Notes under the pieces: generated by a model
What the model was told of the DNA's origin: nothing
Seen by the model: the letters and a program-made list of their open reading frames with translations, nothing else
Database searches by the model: none
Shown: positions 8,092 through 18,673 of the stretch, piece by piece
Position numbering within the stretch: the first letter of the stretch is position 1
Layout: every line of letters begins with the position of its first letter
Assembly: GCF_001428125.1 (NCBI RefSeq)
Contig: NZ_LMSM01000005.1
Coordinates: 377,701 to 441,700, forward strand
From: Nocardioides sp. Soil774
GTDB lineage: Bacteria; Actinomycetota; Actinomycetes; Propionibacteriales; Nocardioidaceae
Reading direction: 5' to 3'
Length of the DNA: 64,000 nt
Program-made: the position numbers and the translations under genes

Positions 8092-11000
8092 AGCCCCTCG
8101 ACCCGGCGGTCCTGACCCACCTCCGGCCCGCGCGCGGCTCGCTGTCGGTGGTCGTCGCCGGAGGTGTGGTCGGCGGCCTCGCGACCGTCGCCCAGGCCTT
8201 CGCCCTCGGGGCGCTCGTGGTCGCCGCCGTGACCCGCGCTCCCGGTGGCTGGCAGGCGTACGCCTGGGCGTTCGCCGCCCTCGTCCTGCTGCGGACCGCT
8301 GCGGCGTACGTTGCCCAGCTGGCGGCGGCGCGTGCCGCGGGCGAGGTGTCGGGCGCGCTGCGCGAGCGGCTGGTCGACGCCGCCCGCCGCACCGACGACG
8401 TGCCTCCTGCCCGGCTCGCCGTGCTGGCGACGCGCGGCGTGGCCGGGGTCGAGCCCTACATCACGCGCTACCTCCCCGCCCTGGTCCCCGCCGCCGTTCT
8501 GCCGCTCGTCACGCTGGCGGCGATCACCTGGCTGGACCCGCTGTCGGGACTGGCCGTGGCCCTGACCCTGCCGCTCGTGCCGGTCTTCGCGGTGCTGGTC
8601 GGCATGACCACCCGCGACCGGGCGCGCACCCAGTGGCGCGCGCTCGAGGCCCTCTCGGGGCACTTCCTCGACGTGGTGCGCGGCCTGCCGACGCTCGTCG
8701 CGCACGGTCGGGCCGAGGCACAGGTGGGCACGATCCGGTCCGTCACGCAGCGCTACCGCCGCGCCACCGTCGACACCCTCAAGCTCGCCTTCGCCTCCTC
8801 CTCGGTCCTCGAGCTGGTCGCGACGCTCTCGGTCGCGCTGGTCGCGGTGACGGTCGGCCTCAGGCTGGCCTCGGGCTCGGTCGACTTCCGGGTGGCGCTC
8901 ACCGTGCTGCTGCTGGCGCCCGAGGCCTACTGGCCGCTGCGACGGGTCGGCGCGGAGTTCCACGCCGCGGCTGAGGGGACGGCGGCGCTGGCCGACGCCG
9001 ACGCCCTCATCACCCGGGCGGCGACGAGGGAGACCGGCGACCTGCGCCCGTCCGGCACCGGGCTCGCGCTCCGCCGCCTCGTCGTCGGTCACGACGTCGC
9101 GCTGACCGCGCCCCTCGACGTCGACCTGCCCGCGCGTGGTCTCGTCGCTGTCTCCGGGCGGTCCGGCTGCGGGAAGTCCACCCTGCTCGCGACCCTGCGC
9201 GGCGAGCTCGAGGCGCACGGCGGCGAGGTGCTCGTCGACGATGCTCCCCTGGCGTGGGTGGACCCGCGCTGGTGGCGCGACCAGGTCGCGTGGGCGCCGC
9301 AGCGCCCCTGGCTGCTCGCCGACACCATCGCCGCCAACGTCAGGGTCGGGCGCCCCGGCGCGGAGGACGACGAGGTGTGGGCGGCACTGCGGAGCGTCGG
9401 CCTCGACGACGCGTTGCGCGCCCTGCCCGACGGCTGCGACACCGTGCTCGGCGAGGACGGCGCCGGGCTCTCGGCCGGCCAGCGGGCCCGCGTCGCCCTG
9501 GCCCGGGTCGTGCTCGCCGCGCGCCCGGTCGTGCTGCTCGACGAGCCCAGCGCGCACCTCGACGCGGAGACCGAGCGGATCCTCCTCGAGACCGTCACGA
9601 GGCTGGCCCGCACCAGCCTGGTCGTCGTCGTGGCCCACCGTCCGGCCGTCCTCGACGCGGCCGACTGGATCGTCGCGCTCGAGCCCGACCCCACTCGTCG
9701 TCCGGAGGTGGCGGCAGATCGCCCGCACCTGGCGGGCGAGCCTGCGATGTCCCGCCGCGACGCGCCGGCGGCGACGGACGTGCAGGACGACGTACGCCCG
9801 CGCTGGGGCTTAGGCACCGCCACCCTGCTCGGCGCCCTGTCCACCGCATCCGGCGTCGCACTGACCGCGACCGCAGGCTGGCTCATCACCCGCGCGAGCG
9901 AGCAGCCGCCGGTGCTGCACCTCATGGTCGCGATCGTCGGTGTGCGGCTCTTCGGCCTGGCGCGGCCGGTGCTGCGGCACGCCGAGCGCGTCCTGAGCCA
10001 CGACGTGGTCCTGCGCGAGCTGGCCGAACGCCGCGCGCAGGTCTTCGCCGACCTCGTCCCGCTCGTGCCGGGTCGTCTGGGCCCCCGTCGCGGCGACCTG
10101 CTGACCCAGGTGGTGGACGACGTCGACGCACTGCTCGACGAGCGGCTGCGCGTGCGGCAGCCCGTCGCGACGGCGGGGCTCGTCGGCGCGGGCGCCGTCC
10201 TCCTGACCGGGCTGGTCTCCCCCGTCGCCGGCGCCGTGGTGCTCATGGTCGTGGCCACCGGTGCGGCCGCGTTCGTGCTGGCGCGACGTGGCGTCGCGGC
10301 GGCCGAGCCGATGGTGGTGGCGCGCCGCGCCGCCCTCGCGACCCACGTGGAGGAGGTCGCTGCCGGCCTGCGCGAGCTCGAGCAGTGGGGCGCCACCGAC
10401 CGCGCGCTGGCGTCACTGCGTGCGGACGGCGCTGCCCTCACCCGGGCCGTACGCCGCTCCGCGGGCGCCGTCGCGGCCGCCACCGCACTCGCCAGCACAG
10501 CCGCCGGGCTGGGCGTCGTGGCCGTCGCGGGCCTCGTCGCACCGGGCTTGGTGAGTCCGGCGGTGCTCGCGCTCCTCCTGCTCGTGCCCCTCGCCCTGGG
10601 CGACGCCACCGGCGCGCTGGCCGACGCCGGTGCGCTGGCGGTGCGCGCCCGCGCGGCCCGCGGCCGCCTCGACCGGCTGGCCACGACGGCGCCCGCCGTC
10701 ACCGACCCCCGGACACCCGAGCCCCTGCCCAGCACCCACGACGTCGCCCTGCGGCGGGCGACGCTCGGCTGGGACGAGCGGCTGGCGCTGACCCTGGAGC
10801 ACCTCGACATCCGGGCGGGCGAGCACCTCGGCGTCACCGGGCCGTCGGGGTCGGGCAAGTCCACGCTCGCCGCGACCCTGGTGCGCTTCATCGACCCGCT
10901 CGCCGGCGAGGTCCTGCTCGGCGGCACCGACCTGCGCCACCTCGCGCTGGGCGACGTACGCCGCACCGTGGGGCTCGTCGACGACGACCCCCACGTGTTC

Positions 11001-11429
11001 GCCTCGAGCCTCGCCGAGAACGTCCGCCTCGCCCGGCCCGGCGCGACGGACGACGAGGTCAGCGCGGCGCTCGAGCGGGCGCGGCTCGGGTCGTGGATCT
11101 CCGGCCTCCCCCACGGCATCGACACCCACGTCGGTGCGGGGTCGCGCGAGGTGTCGGGCGGCGAGCGGGCCCGGCTCGCCCTGGCCCGGTCGCTGCTGGC
11201 CGACCCGCCGGTGCTGGTGCTCGACGAGCCGACTGCTCACCTCGACACGGCGACCGCGCGCGAGGTCACCGCGGAGATGCTCGGCTCCGCCGCGCAGGCG
11301 GGCCGCTCGATCGTGTGGATCACCCACGGCACCGTCGGGCTCGACGCGATGGACCGGGTGCTCCGGCTCGACGCGCCCGAGGGCCTGGAGCTCAGCCCGG
11401 GTCTCGCGGTGAGCGCAGCGGCAGGGTGA
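8088..11429 (+). CDS. cydDC: CydDC fusion: thiol/haem ABC exporter for cytochrome bd assembly
   Basis: One 1113-residue chain replaces the usual CydD and CydC half-transporters. The order is membrane domain, ATPase, membrane domain, ATPase. The first ATPase has Walker A SGRSGCGKST near residue 355, signature LSAGQ near 461 and Walker B VVLLDEPSAHLD near 482. The second has GPSGSGKST near 917, VSGGE near 1021 and VLVLDEPTAHLD near 1041. CydDC exports glutathione/cysteine-type reductants (and has been linked to haem) and is needed for bd oxidase assembly. The linker near 550 (PAATDVQDDVRPRWG) joins the halves without a stop. Fused CydDC proteins are known in other actinobacteria. Its last 38 bases overlap the convergent kinase gene. 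Confidence 0.93.
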   Translation: MKPLDPAVLTHLRPARGSLSVVVAGGVVGGLATVAQAFALGALVVAAVTRAPGGWQAYAWAFAALVLLRTAAAYVAQLAAARAAGEVSGALRERLVDAARRTDDVPPARLAVLATRGVAGVEPYITRYLPALVPAAVLPLVTLAAITWLDPLSGLAVALTLPLVPVFAVLVGMTTRDRARTQWRALEALSGHFLDVVRGLPTLVAHGRAEAQVGTIRSVTQRYRRATVDTLKLAFASSSVLELVATLSVALVAVTVGLRLASGSVDFRVALTVLLLAPEAYWPLRRVGAEFHAAAEGTAALADADALITRAATRETGDLRPSGTGLALRRLVVGHDVALTAPLDVDLPARGLVAVSGRSGCGKSTLLATLRGELEAHGGEVLVDDAPLAWVDPRWWRDQVAWAPQRPWLLADTIAANVRVGRPGAEDDEVWAALRSVGLDDALRALPDGCDTVLGEDGAGLSAGQRARVALARVVLAARPVVLLDEPSAHLDAETERILLETVTRLARTSLVVVVAHRPAVLDAADWIVALEPDPTRRPEVAADRPHLAGEPAMSRRDAPAATDVQDDVRPRWGLGTATLLGALSTASGVALTATAGWLITRASEQPPVLHLMVAIVGVRLFGLARPVLRHAERVLSHDVVLRELAERRAQVFADLVPLVPGRLGPRRGDLLTQVVDDVDALLDERLRVRQPVATAGLVGAGAVLLTGLVSPVAGAVVLMVVATGAAAFVLARRGVAAAEPMVVARRAALATHVEEVAAGLRELEQWGATDRALASLRADGAALTRAVRRSAGAVAAATALASTAAGLGVVAVAGLVAPGLVSPAVLALLLLVPLALGDATGALADAGALAVRARAARGRLDRLATTAPAVTDPRTPEPLPSTHDVALRRATLGWDERLALTLEHLDIRAGEHLGVTGPSGSGKSTLAATLVRFIDPLAGEVLLGGTDLRHLALGDVRRTVGLVDDDPHVFASSLAENVRLARPGATDDEVSAALERARLGSWISGLPHGIDTHVGAGSREVSGGERARLALARSLLADPPVLVLDEPTAHLDTATAREVTAEMLGSAAQAGRSIVWITHGTVGLDAMDRVLRLDAPEGLELSPGLAVSAAAG

Positions 11430-13176
11430 AGCGGAACGTGCTGCCCTGACCCAGCTCCGACGTCACCGTCAGGGTGCCGCCGTGCGACTCCGCGATGCGC
11501 TGGGCGATGGGCAGCCCGAGGCCGGTGCCCGGCACCGACAGCGCGTTGGGGTTGGTCGAGCGGTGGAACGCGGAGAAGACGTGTGCCTGGTCGGTCTGCG
11601 AGATGCCGATGCCGGTGTCACTGACCTCGATGCTCACCTCGTCGTCGTCGACCTCCATCGACACCTCGACCGAGCCGTCCTCGGGGGTGTACTTCACGGC
11701 GTTGTCGACCATGTTGTCGATCACCCGGGCCAGCTCCTCGGGGTCACCGAAGACCACGACCGGGCCGGGCCCCGTGCGGAGGAAGCGCAGCCCCACCCCG
11801 GCCTGCTTGGCGCGGATGCTCAGCAGGTCGACGCTGGCCTCGCACAGCTCGGCGAGGTCGACCGCCCGGCGCACGGTCTCGCGCCGGCCCTGGATGCGGG
11901 AGTAGTGCAGCAGGTTGGCGACCAGGTTGTTGAGCCGCTGGGCGTTGCGGATGATCGCGTCGAGCGAGGTGAGGTCGGGGTGCCGGTCGGAGATGAGCTC
12001 GGCGTGGCCGAGGATCGCGGTCAGCGGCGTCTTCAGCTCGTGGGAGATCGTCGCGATCAGCTCGCTGCGGTAGCGCGCGAGCTCGCGCAGCTCCTGCACC
12101 AGGCGCTGCTCGGTCTCCAGCACGCGTGAGGCGCGTACGGTCTGGGCGAGCAGGCGGCCCACCTCGAGCACGGCGTCGGCCTCGGAGGCGGTCAGCGGCC
12201 GGGCGTTTCGCGCGAAGCCGAGCACGAGGTAGCCGACGAGGTCGTCCTGCGACACCAGCGGGCAGACGAGCGCCCGCTCGACGCGCATCGCCCGCATGAG
12301 CTCCTGCATGCGCTCGGCGCTGCGTGGCAGCTGCGCCGACCCGAGGTCTCCCACCCCGAGCTCGACGAGCACCGGGAGTTCGTCGAGCGCCGCCAGGTCC
12401 TGACGGATCTCAGGGACGTCGTAGTCGGGAGTGAACGTGTGCGGCGTGCCGACCCCGATCTGGCTGCCCTGGACGTCGCTGGGGAACGTGCGCACCACCG
12501 CCTGGGTGGTGCCGAGCGACTCCGCCACCGCGCCGAGGGCGGTGGTCAGCGCCGGGGTGAGGCCGCCCTGGACCCCGGCGCCGGCAGCGGCGACCGAGGT
12601 GAGCATCCGGTCGAGCCGGGCCCGGTCGGTGAGCCGCTCGCGCTCGCGGGCGTTGGACAGTGCGACACCGGCCTGCACCGCGAACATCTCGAGGAGCTCG
12701 CGGTCGGCCTCGGCGGGCACCCGGCCGTCGGCCGGGAGGTCGACGGCCATGTTGCCGAGCAGCTCGCCGCCCGCGGAGTAGAGCGGGGCGTAGAGGGCGT
12801 GCTGGGGGTGCCAGGCACCCGGGTCGTCGCTGGGCTCGACCTCGGGGATCCAGGCCGCGCGCAGCCGCTCCTCCGACATCCGGCCGGCCGGTACGAAGCG
12901 CAGGATGCCCCACCGGTCGGCCTCGCGGAACTCGTCGAGGATCTGCTCGGCCGGGGTGCGCCGGTGCAGGATCTGCGCGACCACCTCGGGCGGGCCGGCG
13001 ACGTTGGTCATCACCAGGACGTCGCCCTCGAGCCGGGCGATGGCGGCCACGCCGTAGCCGAGGACGTCGACCACCCCGTGCGCGATCTCCTCCAGGATGA
13101 CCTCGGTGTCGGTCGAGGAGTTGACGCGTCGCATCAGCTCAGCGAGACGACTCAACGCCCCCTGGTTGCGCGGCAT
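11392..13176 (-). CDS. GAF-domain sensor histidine kinase
   Basis: A soluble kinase of about 594 residues with no membrane segment. Two GAF-like regions (about 20-165 and 190-340) precede a HisKA domain with its phosphoacceptor in ISHELKTPL (His about 378) and a HATPase domain with the N box (VIDNMVDNAVKYTP), G1 box (DTGIGI) and G2 box (GTGLGLPIA). ATG 13176 follows GGGGAGG at good spacing; a GTG at 13182 is an alternative. No response regulator is adjacent, so it is an orphan here. GAF domains suggest an intracellular small-molecule, redox or haem signal, but nothing in the sequence says which. Its 3' end overlaps cydDC tail-to-tail. Confidence 0.9.
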   Translation of the reverse strand: MPRNQGALSRLAELMRRVNSSTDTEVILEEIAHGVVDVLGYGVAAIARLEGDVLVMTNVAGPPEVVAQILHRRTPAEQILDEFREADRWGILRFVPAGRMSEERLRAAWIPEVEPSDDPGAWHPQHALYAPLYSAGGELLGNMAVDLPADGRVPAEADRELLEMFAVQAGVALSNARERERLTDRARLDRMLTSVAAAGAGVQGGLTPALTTALGAVAESLGTTQAVVRTFPSDVQGSQIGVGTPHTFTPDYDVPEIRQDLAALDELPVLVELGVGDLGSAQLPRSAERMQELMRAMRVERALVCPLVSQDDLVGYLVLGFARNARPLTASEADAVLEVGRLLAQTVRASRVLETEQRLVQELRELARYRSELIATISHELKTPLTAILGHAELISDRHPDLTSLDAIIRNAQRLNNLVANLLHYSRIQGRRETVRRAVDLAELCEASVDLLSIRAKQAGVGLRFLRTGPGPVVVFGDPEELARVIDNMVDNAVKYTPEDGSVEVSMEVDDDEVSIEVSDTGIGISQTDQAHVFSAFHRSTNPNALSVPGTGLGLPIAQRIAESHGGTLTVTSELGQGSTFRFTLPLRSPRDPG

Positions 13177-13239
13177 GCCCACCTCCCCACGAGGTCCACC
13201 GGCTGCAGCCCTCCAGCCCCGGACAGGACTCTAGGGCCG

Positions 13240-14925
<1,686 letters not shown>

Positions 14926-14956
14926 GGGTTTCCTTCGTTCGTGGAGAGGGTGTGTC

Positions 14957-15847
14957 TCACAGGAGGCCGGCGGCGACGAGCCCGGCGCGCAGCGCCGCGA
15001 CCTCGTCGTCGTCCAGGGCGACCAGCGGGCCGCGGACGCGGCGGTTGTCGAGCACGCCGAACAGCTCGAGGGCTGCCTTGGCGGTGGTGGCTCCGTAGTT
15101 GGGGACGCCCATGACGGCGTCGAACGCCGGGACCAGCGAGGTGTGGATCCGCAGCGCCTCGGCGTGGTCGCCGCGCACCCAGGCGTCGATCATCGACGCC
15201 AGCTGGTCGCCGGCCGCGTGGGCGACCACCGAGACCAGGCCGACGCCGCCGTAGGCGAGGTAGCCCAGGGTGTTGGCGTCGTCGCCGGAGTAGACCGAGT
15301 AGCCCATGTCGACGAGCTGCGCGGTGCGGGCCAGCAGGCCCGATGCCTCCTTGACCGACACGACGTGGTCGTAGGAGCGCATCGCCTCGTAGGTGTCGAG
15401 CTCGATGAGCGTGGCCGTGCGGCCCGGCACGTCGTAGAGCATGACCGGGAGGTCGGTGGCCTGCGCGACCGAGGTGAAGTGGTGGCGCAGGCCGACCTGG
15501 CCCGGCTTGTTGTAGTAGGGGCTGACCAGCAGCACGCCGTCGACCCCGACCTTCGCGGCCTGCTCGGCGAGCTCGACCGAGTGGGCGGTGGAGTTGGTGC
15601 CGACGCCGGCGACGACCGTGGCGCGGCCCCCCACGGCGTCCTGGACGGCGCGGAGGATCTCGCCGTCCTCGGCGACCGAGGTGGTCGGGCTCTCCCCCGT
15701 CGTGCCGCTGACGACGACGCCGTCGCTGCCGTGGTCGACGAGGTGCGCGGCGATCCGGGCCGTCCCGTCGAGGTCGACGCTGCCGTCCTCGTGGAACGCG
15801 GTGGCCATCGCGGTCAGCAGTCGGCCGAACGGGACGTTGTCGCTCAT
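14957..15847 (-). CDS. dapA: 4-hydroxy-tetrahydrodipicolinate synthase
   Basis: Condenses pyruvate with aspartate semialdehyde in the lysine/diaminopimelate pathway, feeding peptidoglycan. At 296 residues it is normal length. The substrate loop GTTGESPT, catalytic Tyr in LYDVPGRT (about 138) and Schiff-base lysine in VSVKEASG (about 166) are all present. ATG 15847 is the start. It is first in a dapA-rnj operon and diverges from the TfoX-like gene. Confidence 0.96.
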   Translation of the reverse strand: MSDNVPFGRLLTAMATAFHEDGSVDLDGTARIAAHLVDHGSDGVVVSGTTGESPTTSVAEDGEILRAVQDAVGGRATVVAGVGTNSTAHSVELAEQAAKVGVDGVLLVSPYYNKPGQVGLRHHFTSVAQATDLPVMLYDVPGRTATLIELDTYEAMRSYDHVVSVKEASGLLARTAQLVDMGYSVYSGDDANTLGYLAYGGVGLVSVVAHAAGDQLASMIDAWVRGDHAEALRIHTSLVPAFDAVMGVPNYGATTAKAALELFGVLDNRRVRGPLVALDDDEVAALRAGLVAAGLL

Positions 15848-15909
15848 GCGGTGAAGGTTATCGCTCCTGCTCCTTCCGGGTGTCGGCGGCGAGCCGCATA
15901 CTCCGTGCC

Positions 15910-16242
15910 ATGGGCTACGACGAGGCGCTGGCGCGACGGATCCACGACCAGCTCGACGCCGAGGCCGGGGTGACGTCGCGCGCCATGTTCGGCGGGCTCG
16001 GCTTCATGGTCGACGGGCACATGGCGGTGGCCGCCGCGAGCTCCGGGGCGCTCATGGTGCACGTCGACCCGGCGGACGGGGCCCGCTGGGTCGACGGTGA
16101 GACGGTCAATCCGATGGAGATGCGCGGCCGCTCGATGGCAGGGTGGCTGCTGGTGGCGCCCGAGGCGGTGGCCGACGACGAGCAGCTCGACCTGTGGGTC
16201 GGGCGCGGCGTGGCCCACGTCCGGACGCTGCCGCCGAAGTAG
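15910..16242 (+). CDS. TfoX N-terminal domain protein
   Basis: A 110-residue protein of the TfoX/Sxy N-terminal domain type, recognised by MGYDEALARRIHDQL and the hallmark MFGGLGFMVDGHMAVA. I take ATG 15910 because homologues start with this sequence; an in-frame GTG 30 bases upstream would add ten unlike residues. TfoX is a competence regulator in Pasteurellaceae, but stand-alone actinobacterial copies have no known role and no competence genes are nearby. It reads away from dapA. Confidence 0.8.
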   Translation: MGYDEALARRIHDQLDAEAGVTSRAMFGGLGFMVDGHMAVAAASSGALMVHVDPADGARWVDGETVNPMEMRGRSMAGWLLVAPEAVADDEQLDLWVGRGVAHVRTLPPK

Positions 16243-16288
16243 GCCGAGCAGCCCGCCCGGGCAACCGACCAGCAGAGTCAGGACCCCG

Positions 16289-17077
16289 ATGCCGCACCTC
16301 GATGCCCCCGGCTGGCTCACGCCCGCCCAGCGGCAGACGATCCACGCGCTGGCCGAGCGCAACGATGCCGCCCACGGGGACGGGCTGCTCGGGATGGTGC
16401 TGAGCGGGTCGGCCGGACGGGCGTACGCCACTGAGCACTCCGACCTCGACGTCATCGTCGTCCTCACCGACGAGGCCGCCGCCTCCCGCACCACCGCGAA
16501 GTCGCCCGAGGTCGACGAGATCGTCGACTCCTGGTCCGAGCTGACGACGCTGCCGCCCTTCGGCAGCGAGCACTGGTGGTACCGCTGGTCCTACGCGTGG
16601 GCACCCGTGCTGCTCGACCGCACCGGTGGCGAGCTCGCCCGGGCCGTGGAGCGCCAGGCCTCGCTCGACCCCGAGGAGGCCGACGCCGTGCTCCTCGACC
16701 ACGACCGCCTCGACGGCTGGGTCAACTTCGGCTACCGCGCGCTCAAGAACGACCGTGACGGCCGCGACCTCGAAGCCCGCCTCGACGCGGGCGAGTCCGT
16801 GCCGTGGCTGCTCGACGTGGTCTTCGCCCTCGCCGGACGGGTGCGCCCCTACAACAAGTACCTCCCCTGGGAGCTGCGCACGCACCCGGTCGCGGGGTGG
16901 CCGGCCGAGGAGCTGCTCGACCTCGTGCAGCGCTCGCTCGACGGAGACCCCGGCGCGGTGCGCGAGACCTTCCCCCGCGTGCGGGCAGCGTGTGCGGCGT
17001 ACGACGAGGAGCGCGGGCACACCCGCACGAGCGACATGATCGCCGGCTGGGGCGACGAGCTCGCCGTCTTCGGCTGA
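16289..17077 (+). CDS. Nucleotidyltransferase-domain protein
   Basis: A 262-residue protein with a polymerase-beta-like nucleotidyltransferase core: MVLSGSAGRAYATEHSDLDVIVVL gives the G-S motif and the paired aspartates DLDV that bind metal. The C-terminal half is helical (PYNKYLPWELRTHP), as in aminoglycoside adenylyltransferase relatives. The substrate cannot be told from the sequence; a resistance role is possible but unsupported. ATG 16289 is chosen because the longer open frame upstream overlaps the TfoX gene and loses family-like sequence. Confidence 0.75.
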   Translation: MPHLDAPGWLTPAQRQTIHALAERNDAAHGDGLLGMVLSGSAGRAYATEHSDLDVIVVLTDEAAASRTTAKSPEVDEIVDSWSELTTLPPFGSEHWWYRWSYAWAPVLLDRTGGELARAVERQASLDPEEADAVLLDHDRLDGWVNFGYRALKNDRDGRDLEARLDAGESVPWLLDVVFALAGRVRPYNKYLPWELRTHPVAGWPAEELLDLVQRSLDGDPGAVRETFPRVRAACAAYDEERGHTRTSDMIAGWGDELAVFG

Positions 17078-17084
17078 GCGTCGC

Positions 17085-17495
17085 TCAGCCGGCGCCGACC
17101 CGTTCCCGGATCACGGGGAGCACGTGGTGCTCGAGCATCGGCGCGAGGTCGTCGGGGTGCTCGCGCAGCGGGGTCCAACGGACCTCAGCAATCTCGGCGG
17201 AGGCGACGGGCTCGGCGTCTGACTCCACCCAGAAGACCGTGGAGTGCAGCGAGTGCCCGGGCTCGTTGGCAGCCTCGGAGTGGAACTCCCCCAGCAGCGT
17301 GGCCGACTCGATCCGCAGCCCGACCTCCTCGAAGGTCTCGCGCAGCGCGGCGTCGCGCGCCGACTCCCCCGGCTCGAGCTTGCCGCCGACCAGCATGAAG
17401 CGCTCGGTGCCGCGCTTGCGCACGGTGAGCACGTGGCCGTCGCGCACCAGGGCGACCGCCGCGACGACGATGTGCTTGCCGGCGACCGGGTCCAT
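17085..17495 (-). CDS. NUDIX hydrolase
   Basis: A hydrolase of 136 residues carrying the full Nudix box GKLEPGESARDAALRETFEEVGL (written from residue 38; key residues G, E, REtfEEvG). Members cleave nucleoside diphosphates linked to another moiety, such as oxidised nucleotides or ADP-ribose compounds; the substrate here is unknown. ATG 17495 is preferred. A GTG at 17528 is in frame but lies inside the stem of a 45-base hairpin, so it is unlikely to be the start. It converges with the nucleotidyltransferase gene, 7 bases apart. Confidence 0.88.
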   Translation of the reverse strand: MDPVAGKHIVVAAVALVRDGHVLTVRKRGTERFMLVGGKLEPGESARDAALRETFEEVGLRIESATLLGEFHSEAANEPGHSLHSTVFWVESDAEPVASAEIAEVRWTPLREHPDDLAPMLEHHVLPVIRERVGAG

Positions 17496-17525
17496 GCCCG
17501 GAGCCTGCCACGGGTGCCCGGACAG

Positions 17526-17570
17526 CACGCAGCCACCCTGACCGGGGCTTACCCGGCGGGTGGCTGCGTG
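17526..17570. terminator. Long two-part hairpin upstream of the NUDIX gene
   Basis: A perfect 13-bp outer stem (cacgcagccaccc 17526-17538 / gggtggctgcgtg 17558-17570) encloses a 5-bp inner stem (ccggg / cccgg). On the minus strand it lies downstream of the folA-gntR pair and just before the NUDIX start, so it could end one transcript or attenuate the next. Confidence 0.55.
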
Positions 17571-17737
17571 GTGCTGCTCGCTGGTCCGTCAGCCGCCTCT
17601 CGGCGAAAGGCCGCTCGCAGCGGCAAGGGGTGAGGCCCGGGGGCATGATGCGGAGCCAACTGTCCGGTCCAACGAGGCCGGTGGCGCGAGCATTCCGTGT
17701 CCTGCCTCACGCCCGGCCGCGACTCCGCGGACGCGCG

Positions 17738-18088
17738 TCAGCGCCCGAGCGCGCGGCGTACGGCGTCGAGCGCCTCGGCGTCGGAGCGCCCCAGCGAGCG
17801 CGCGGTCGCGACGTAGCTCGACGCGGCAGCGCGCAGCGACGACTCCACCCCGGTGCCTGCGACGAAGGTGCCGGCCCTGCCCCGCGTCTCCACGACGCCG
17901 AGCGCCTCCAGCTCCTTGTAGGCGCGGGCGACGGTGTTGGGGGCGAGGTCGAGGTCCGCAGCGAGCGAGCGCACCGGCGGCAGCCGGAAGCCCGGGTCGA
18001 GCACGCCGGACTCGACCTGCGAGCGGATCGACTCGCGCACCTGCTCGAAGGGAGGCACGCCGGAGGCGGCGTCGACGGTGATGTTCAC
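17738..18088 (-). CDS. GntR family (YtrA-type) transcriptional regulator, coupled to folA
   Basis: A 116-residue regulator: an N-terminal winged helix (PPFEQVRESIRSQVESGVL ... LPPVRSLAADLDLAPNTVARAYKELEALGVV) with a short helical tail, the YtrA-like architecture with no ligand domain. GTG 18088 overlaps the folA stop by four bases (GTGA), so it is translated with folA. YtrA regulators usually sit with an ABC transporter, but none is next to this one. Its partner genes are unknown. A longer reading with an ATG-like start inside folA is less likely. Confidence 0.85.
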   Translation of the reverse strand: MNITVDAASGVPPFEQVRESIRSQVESGVLDPGFRLPPVRSLAADLDLAPNTVARAYKELEALGVVETRGRAGTFVAGTGVESSLRAAASSYVATARSLGRSDAEALDAVRRALGR

Positions 18089-18579
18089 GCCGCGGGGTCC
18101 ATCCGCTCGAGCCACACCCGCTCGTAGCCGTCGAAGCGCTCACGGGCGGTCTCGACCCACTCGGTCGCGGGGAACTGCGGGTAGTGCACGTCGCCCTCGG
18201 GCTCGAGGTCGACCTCGGTGAGCACCTGGTGCGTCGCGTGGGGCAGCAGGGCGGCGTAGACCTCGCCGCCCCCTGCCACCATCAGGTCACCGGGCTGCTC
18301 GGTGGCGAGCTCGAGCGCCTGCTCCACCGTGTGCGCGACCAGGACGCCCTCGTGGGACCAGCCGAGGTGACGCGTCAGCACGATCGTCGTACGCCCGGGC
18401 AGGGGGCGGCCGATCGACTCGAAGGTCGTGCGTCCCATGAGCAGCGTGTGGCCCCAGGTCAGCTCCTTGAACTGCGCCTGCTCCCCCGGGAGCGTCCATG
18501 GGATGTCAGGCCCGTTGCCGATCACCCGGTTGCGGGCATGGGCGGCGACGAGGACGACACGCTGGTCGGGACGGGTCAC
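18085..18579 (-). CDS. folA: Dihydrofolate reductase
   Basis: Regenerates tetrahydrofolate with NADPH. At 164 residues it is normal length. Signature stretches are VVLVAAHARNRVIGNGPDIPW, LLMGRTTFESIGRPLPGR and VAGGGEVYAALLP. The start is GTG 18579. It lies downstream of thyA on the same strand, whose reaction uses up the reduced folate, with a 44-residue plus-strand gene between them. The product acts in the cytoplasm. Confidence 0.95.
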   Translation of the reverse strand: MTRPDQRVVLVAAHARNRVIGNGPDIPWTLPGEQAQFKELTWGHTLLMGRTTFESIGRPLPGRTTIVLTRHLGWSHEGVLVAHTVEQALELATEQPGDLMVAGGGEVYAALLPHATHQVLTEVDLEPEGDVHYPQFPATEWVETARERFDGYERVWLERMDPAA

Positions 18580-18673
18580 GGGACCGACCCTACTGATGAC
18601 CGGGCCTTCGGCCCTGCCGCCGGTGCCGGTCAGGTGCCACGGTGGGCGTCAGGACCGACCTCTGGAGGCTGCG

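Noticed and set aside
9254..11449. Plus-strand frame within cydDC
   Set aside because: Arg-rich out-of-frame shadow of the CydDC coding sequence.
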